Source of the DNA: Leucobacter soli
Lineage (GTDB): Bacteria > Actinomycetota > Actinomycetes > Actinomycetales > Microbacteriaceae
Direction: 5' to 3'
NCBI RefSeq assembly: GCF_910593785.1
Contig: NZ_CAJVAP010000021.1
Location: forward strand, 1 to 53,203
DNA: 53,203 bases
Below, piece by piece: positions 50,294-53,203 of this stretch. Every line of letters begins with the position of its first letter. Positions within the stretch are counted from its first letter, which is position 1. The notes under the pieces were generated by a model. The model was given only the letters and a program-made list of their open reading frames with translations, was not told where the DNA came from and ran no database searches. The position numbers and the translations under genes are program-made.

Positions 50294-51112
50294 ATGAGTG
50301 AGCAGGAAGGCTTCCGGCCGACGGGTGGGCGGGCAAAGAGCGGCAAGTGCGCGCTGTGCGGGGCCCGGGCAAGACTCACCAAGGCACACGTGCCACCGAG
50401 AGCTGCATTCAACAATGGGAGCTTCTCTTGGGGCGGCACGACAGCAGGCAACCGACTTGCCCACGGGCGTCCACGACTCGGTGGCGCCAGCCTGTATGCG
50501 CATTGCGAACCTTGCCGGGCAGCCACATCCCCTTGGGATGACGAGTACATTCGGTGGGCCTACACCTTCGCAGGCAACCTGCTCCACTCCCAATGGAAGG
50601 GCGAGCGGACTCATATTGAAGGAAAGCTCAACGAGGTTCGCCCGGGCCGATTCATCCGCTCCGCGCTCGCGGGCATGACAGCGCTGACTCCGAAACTCAT
50701 CGATTCACACCCTGACCTGGTCGGGGCCGTGCGGCATGGAGTCGCAGCCCCAGCGCCAGAGGGCATCCGGCTCTTGGCGGCGATCGCGCCGGACGGAGCG
50801 GCGGCGGTCCTTGAGGGAGCACACGAGGGCTTGGCCGTAAAGCTGTCGCGGGATGGTGGAAGGGACGATGAATGGACGACAACCACCACACCGACAATCT
50901 CTGCCGTGATTCACTTCCCTCCGTTCAGCTTGCTGCTCGCGGATCGCCAGCTGGTGAGCGCTTTGCCACATGCCGACTGCACGGACTGGCTAGAACTCGG
51001 GGTCGACGACCTCGCAGACGTGTCCCTGGTGCTTCCCGTGGTCGATCTGCCACGAACCCCAGACGCGCCGGTTCCTGTTTCGATGCTTCGGTTCATCGAG
51101 GCGCGAGCCTGA
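50294..51112 (+). CDS. cargo protein B: HNH-like zinc-binding protein, 272 residues
   Basis: The N-terminal region has KCALCGARARLTKAHVPPRA, i.e. Cys19-x2-Cys22 then His32-Val-Pro-Pro, followed by a Gly/Asn-rich loop and HCEPC (Cys71-x2-Cys74). Two CxxC pairs around a xHVPP motif is the treble-clef scaffold of HNH_5-type endonuclease domains. The usual Asn after the second CxxC is Arg and no clear third HNH His is seen, so nuclease activity is uncertain. Residues about 100-272 form an uncharacterised domain with alternating beta strands and helices. It follows cargo protein A after 19 bases. A nucleic-acid-binding or cleaving partner role is inference. Confidence 0.72.
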   Translation: MSEQEGFRPTGGRAKSGKCALCGARARLTKAHVPPRAAFNNGSFSWGGTTAGNRLAHGRPRLGGASLYAHCEPCRAATSPWDDEYIRWAYTFAGNLLHSQWKGERTHIEGKLNEVRPGRFIRSALAGMTALTPKLIDSHPDLVGAVRHGVAAPAPEGIRLLAAIAPDGAAAVLEGAHEGLAVKLSRDGGRDDEWTTTTTPTISAVIHFPPFSLLLADRQLVSALPHADCTDWLELGVDDLADVSLVLPVVDLPRTPDAPVPVSMLRFIEARA

Positions 51113-51161
51113 TCCACTGCCGGAGCAAGGGTCGGGTCACGCCGCGGCGGTGGCGGTTGAC

Positions 51162-52631
51162 TTAGATCCGACGGCAGAGCGGAAGCGCGGCGGCTGTGAA
51201 CGCGGCTGCTTGCTGGCCGACGAGCAGCCGGGTCTCACACGACGCCTGAATCGCGGCCTGCTCAATCGCGGCGACGGCGGCGTCGAGTTCCTCGACGGTG
51301 GGCGCGGAGACTGCGATGAGGCCGGTGTAGCGGAGGATGCCGTGTCCGGCCGTGAGGTCGGCTTCTTGCTGAAGCACGTCGTGGTACTCGGCGGTCTGGG
51401 AGGCGTCCTCGATTTGCCCGATCTTCGCGCGCTGGGTCTGGTCGGAGATGTGCTCGACCTTCTTCTTGCGGATGTCGCGCGCAGCCGCGTCGGATCGCAT
51501 CGGGGTGCAGATCAGCGAGAACGATCGTTGGATGCCGGTCGACAGCAGCACCGGAGACAGGAACCCCGGATACACCAGTGACCGCGGCCACTCGCTGACC
51601 CAGAGCACCGCATGGTGAGCGGAGTCGGTGCGCAGCCTGCCCCAGGTCTCGGTGACCGCAACCGGCCCCGCGGTCGCGAGGGACTGGCCCAGCCGCCCGT
51701 GCCGCTCCAGAGTGGCGGCGATCGCGGGGTCGTAGGCGGAACGCAGCATCACCGCGATCTGCCCCGGCGTCAACCATCCCGAGGGCGAGAGGTCGGCGGA
51801 GCGCAGCGCCGCGACGAGGGTGTTCATCTCCTGCCGCAGCACGGCGGCAGCACCGCGTATCCCGCCGCCGGCGGTCCTGATCTGCCGGGCACTGGTCTTC
51901 ATGTCCAGTGACAGCGAGAGCGTGGTGGCGTGGCGTTCGCCAGCGGGTCCAGCCCGGTCGATGAGTTCTGCGTAGGTGTCGGTCGCCCACGATCCGTCCG
52001 GGGTGCCGTGGGTGGCCCACCATTCGGCCAGTCCGGTGCCAGAGTCCGGCAGGGTCCGCTCCAAGACCTGAAGAGTGGCGATCCGTCCGGAGAGGCAGAC
52101 CGTGGCCAGCACGCGGCCCCAGGAGCTGACGCGTCGTTCCTGCTCGCCGGGATCGAGGAGCACGAACGCGGGATGGGTGACCTCGCACACCACCGTCAAC
52201 GTGGCGGCGTGGGGGTCGTGGATCATCCCTGCCCCGGTGTCGGGCTCGGTGTACTCGCGCAGGCGGGCCATGTCGCCGGGCAGGGCGAGGGTTCCGACGG
52301 GGCGCGGGACAACGATCCTGCGCCGGTACAGAAGTTGCCCGCCGGTGATACGCCACAGCCACCAGCAGGCGATGGGCAGCCATTCCACGATGGGCCGGCC
52401 TGCGATGGGTATCCACGTCAGCGCGGCGGCGAGCACCCAGATGGGGGCGGTGTAGGCGAGCAGCATCCCGCCACCGGTGTAGAACGCGCCGATGAGCGTG
52501 GCTCCGCCGATGGCGAGCGTGATGAGCTGGGTCAGCGACAGGCCGAGGAGGACACCGCGGCGGGTGAGGCGGGAGAACTTCACCGGCACGAGCTCGCCCG
52601 CAGTGGGCCGGTCGTGGTTCGTGCTACTCAT
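51162..52631 (-). CDS. SCO6880 family conjugation protein
   Basis: A 489-residue protein. Two adjacent transmembrane helices (about 32-50 and 53-75) follow the LVPVKFSRLTRRGVLLGLSL start, which resembles PrgI/VirB3-like proteins. A large cytoplasmic region follows with AFVLLDPGEQERRVSSWGRVLA, an extended helical middle and the C-terminal SPVLLSTGIQRSFSLICTPM. This is the SCO6880 family regularly linked to VirB4-like ATPases in actinobacterial conjugative elements. It probably forms part of the inner-membrane complex. The ribosome binding site AAGGAG overlaps the last codons of the upstream gene. Its usual downstream neighbours are separated from it by the plus-strand cargo pair. Confidence 0.88.
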   Translation of the reverse strand: MSSTNHDRPTAGELVPVKFSRLTRRGVLLGLSLTQLITLAIGGATLIGAFYTGGGMLLAYTAPIWVLAAALTWIPIAGRPIVEWLPIACWWLWRITGGQLLYRRRIVVPRPVGTLALPGDMARLREYTEPDTGAGMIHDPHAATLTVVCEVTHPAFVLLDPGEQERRVSSWGRVLATVCLSGRIATLQVLERTLPDSGTGLAEWWATHGTPDGSWATDTYAELIDRAGPAGERHATTLSLSLDMKTSARQIRTAGGGIRGAAAVLRQEMNTLVAALRSADLSPSGWLTPGQIAVMLRSAYDPAIAATLERHGRLGQSLATAGPVAVTETWGRLRTDSAHHAVLWVSEWPRSLVYPGFLSPVLLSTGIQRSFSLICTPMRSDAAARDIRKKKVEHISDQTQRAKIGQIEDASQTAEYHDVLQQEADLTAGHGILRYTGLIAVSAPTVEELDAAVAAIEQAAIQASCETRLLVGQQAAAFTAAALPLCRRI

Positions 52632-52634
52632 CGT

Positions 52635-53045
52635 CTACTCCTTCGGTGGGCGTGGCGCGGGCGGCGGGGGCTGCGTCGGCGGCGGTGACGGGTCGGTGCT
52701 CGGCGGTCGTGGTGCCGGGCTCGACGGCGGTGCCGCAGGCGATGCTGCGGGCGGCGGCGGTGTCTGCGCGGCTGAGTCGGCGGCGTGCTCACCCTGGGCT
52801 CCCAACGCGGTTCCGGCCTTCGGCCCGGCGGTCGCGGCACCCTTTGCGACACTCGCCCCGACCACCACCCCGGCTGCGACGGGACCGGCTGCGGCCGCGC
52901 CGCCTCCGCTTGCTGCGGCTCCACCACCAGCCGCGCCGCCGCCCGCAGCGGGTGTCGGTGCCGGGGTCCTCGGCGGCGGTGGTGCACTGCTTCCTCCACC
53001 GGAGCCTTCGCCCGCGTTCCCGCTGCTGCTGGTTCCGTCGAGCAC
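52635..53045 (-). CDS. Pro/Ala/Gly-rich element protein, possibly 3' part of a TrbL-like gene
   Basis: The frame encodes low-complexity Pro/Ala/Gly-rich sequence around an Ala/Val-rich stretch (AGPVAAGVVVGASVAKGAATAG), like the C-terminal tails of TrbL/VirB6-type membrane proteins. GTG at 53045 is the first possible start. However, the frame continues upstream with plausible sequence (FTLNRPIPVPTKPQGG) to a TGA at 53142-53144, and beyond that again with plausible coding (QAYYAETETLLSPTS). So either one gene ends at the TGA and another starts downstream, or a single gene is broken by the TGA. The window edge prevents a decision. Confidence 0.4.
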   Translation of the reverse strand: MLDGTSSSGNAGEGSGGGSSAPPPPRTPAPTPAAGGGAAGGGAAASGGGAAAAGPVAAGVVVGASVAKGAATAGPKAGTALGAQGEHAADSAAQTPPPPAASPAAPPSSPAPRPPSTDPSPPPTQPPPPAPRPPKE

Positions 53046-53141
53046 CTTCTTCGGGTCTGCGCCGCCTTGCGGCTTGGTCGGGACGGGGATCGGTCGGTTG
53101 AGTGTGAATTGGCCTGGTTCTTGTTCCGACCGGTTTTCCTG

Positions 53142-53203
53142 TCAGCTCGTCGGTGACAGAAGCGTCTCGGTCTCAGCGTAGTATGCCTGCTCGACCTCGA
53201 CCG
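53142..53203 (-). CDS. end of a reading frame entering from the right edge
   Basis: The minus-strand frame from the edge reads VEVEQAYYAETETLLSPTS and stops at TGA 53142-53144. It is in the same phase as the Pro/Ala-rich frame downstream. Too short to identify. Confidence 0.3.
   Translation of the reverse strand, partial: VEVEQAYYAETETLLSPTS

Larger units (their letters stand above)
40641..53203. mobile_element. integrative conjugative element, left part only
   Basis: It begins at tRNA-Ala(GGC) with a serine recombinase and carries an SSB-like protein, a TraD/VirD4-type coupling protein, a VirB4/TraC-like ATPase and an SCO6880-family protein, all on the minus strand. That set is the transfer module of actinobacterial conjugative elements with type IV-like machinery. 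A plus-strand cargo pair interrupts it. Relaxase, replication initiator and right attachment site are not visible and may lie beyond the right edge. Confidence 0.85.

Overview
The window is high-GC (about 70 percent), densely packed DNA from an actinobacterium. Gene content and order suggest Microbacteriaceae: an ANTAR response regulator, RNase E/G with an acidic N-terminal extension, a PriA without helicase motifs, a his-trp supra-operon with the Trp-associated membrane protein and an HGxxPAAW protein, and TANNNT -10 boxes placed 6-8 nt from start codons. The family assignment is inference; no rRNA is present.

Positions 1-40640 are ordinary chromosome. In order: tesB-type thioesterase (minus), a hypothetical gene, rpoZ, metK, priA, a LysE exporter (minus), fmt-rsmB, an MFS transporter, rpe, hisE, hisG-hisF-hisI, trpE, Trp-associated membrane gene, HGxxPAAW gene, trpC-trpB-trpA, lgt, pyk, tRNA-Leu(CAA), pdtaR-like ANTAR regulator, a secreted or membrane hypothetical, a PaaI-type thioesterase (minus), polA, rpsA, a DUF4126 membrane protein (minus), coaE, a VKOR-family protein (minus), rne/rng, rplU-rpmA-obg-proB, proA, a small membrane protein, nadD, an acidic single-pass membrane protein, rsfS and tRNA-Ala(GGC). 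The left 257 bases hold no gene I can support. There is no gene-free stretch over 300 bases; the longest are 22795-23056 (REP-like repeats and a promoter) and 30590-30833 (leader of rne).

From the 3' end of tRNA-Ala to the right edge lies an integrative conjugative element whose right end is outside the window. Its backbone is on the minus strand. Reading leftward it has an Ala/Pro-rich protein, an SCO6880-family protein, a two-part hypothetical, a VirB4/TraC-like ATPase, a 182-residue protein, a TraD/VirD4-type coupling protein, an SSB-like protein, two small element proteins, and a serine recombinase at the tRNA. No relaxase is visible. The recombinase reading frame has no stop codon inside the element and runs antisense through tRNA-Ala and rsfS.

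A two-gene plus-strand cassette (48571-51112) interrupts the conjugation backbone. It encodes a 567-residue protein with a hydrophobic segment, a helical middle and a PH-like C-terminal region, followed by a 272-residue protein with an HNH-like zinc-binding N-terminus. Its orientation, visibly different base composition and position make it the best candidate here for an undescribed cargo or defence system. Other points of interest are a Cys-containing leader ORF coupled to lgt, recurrent leaderless promoters, a 34-bp tandem repeat after rsmB, a long hairpin upstream of metK, and alternative hairpins in the recombinase leader.
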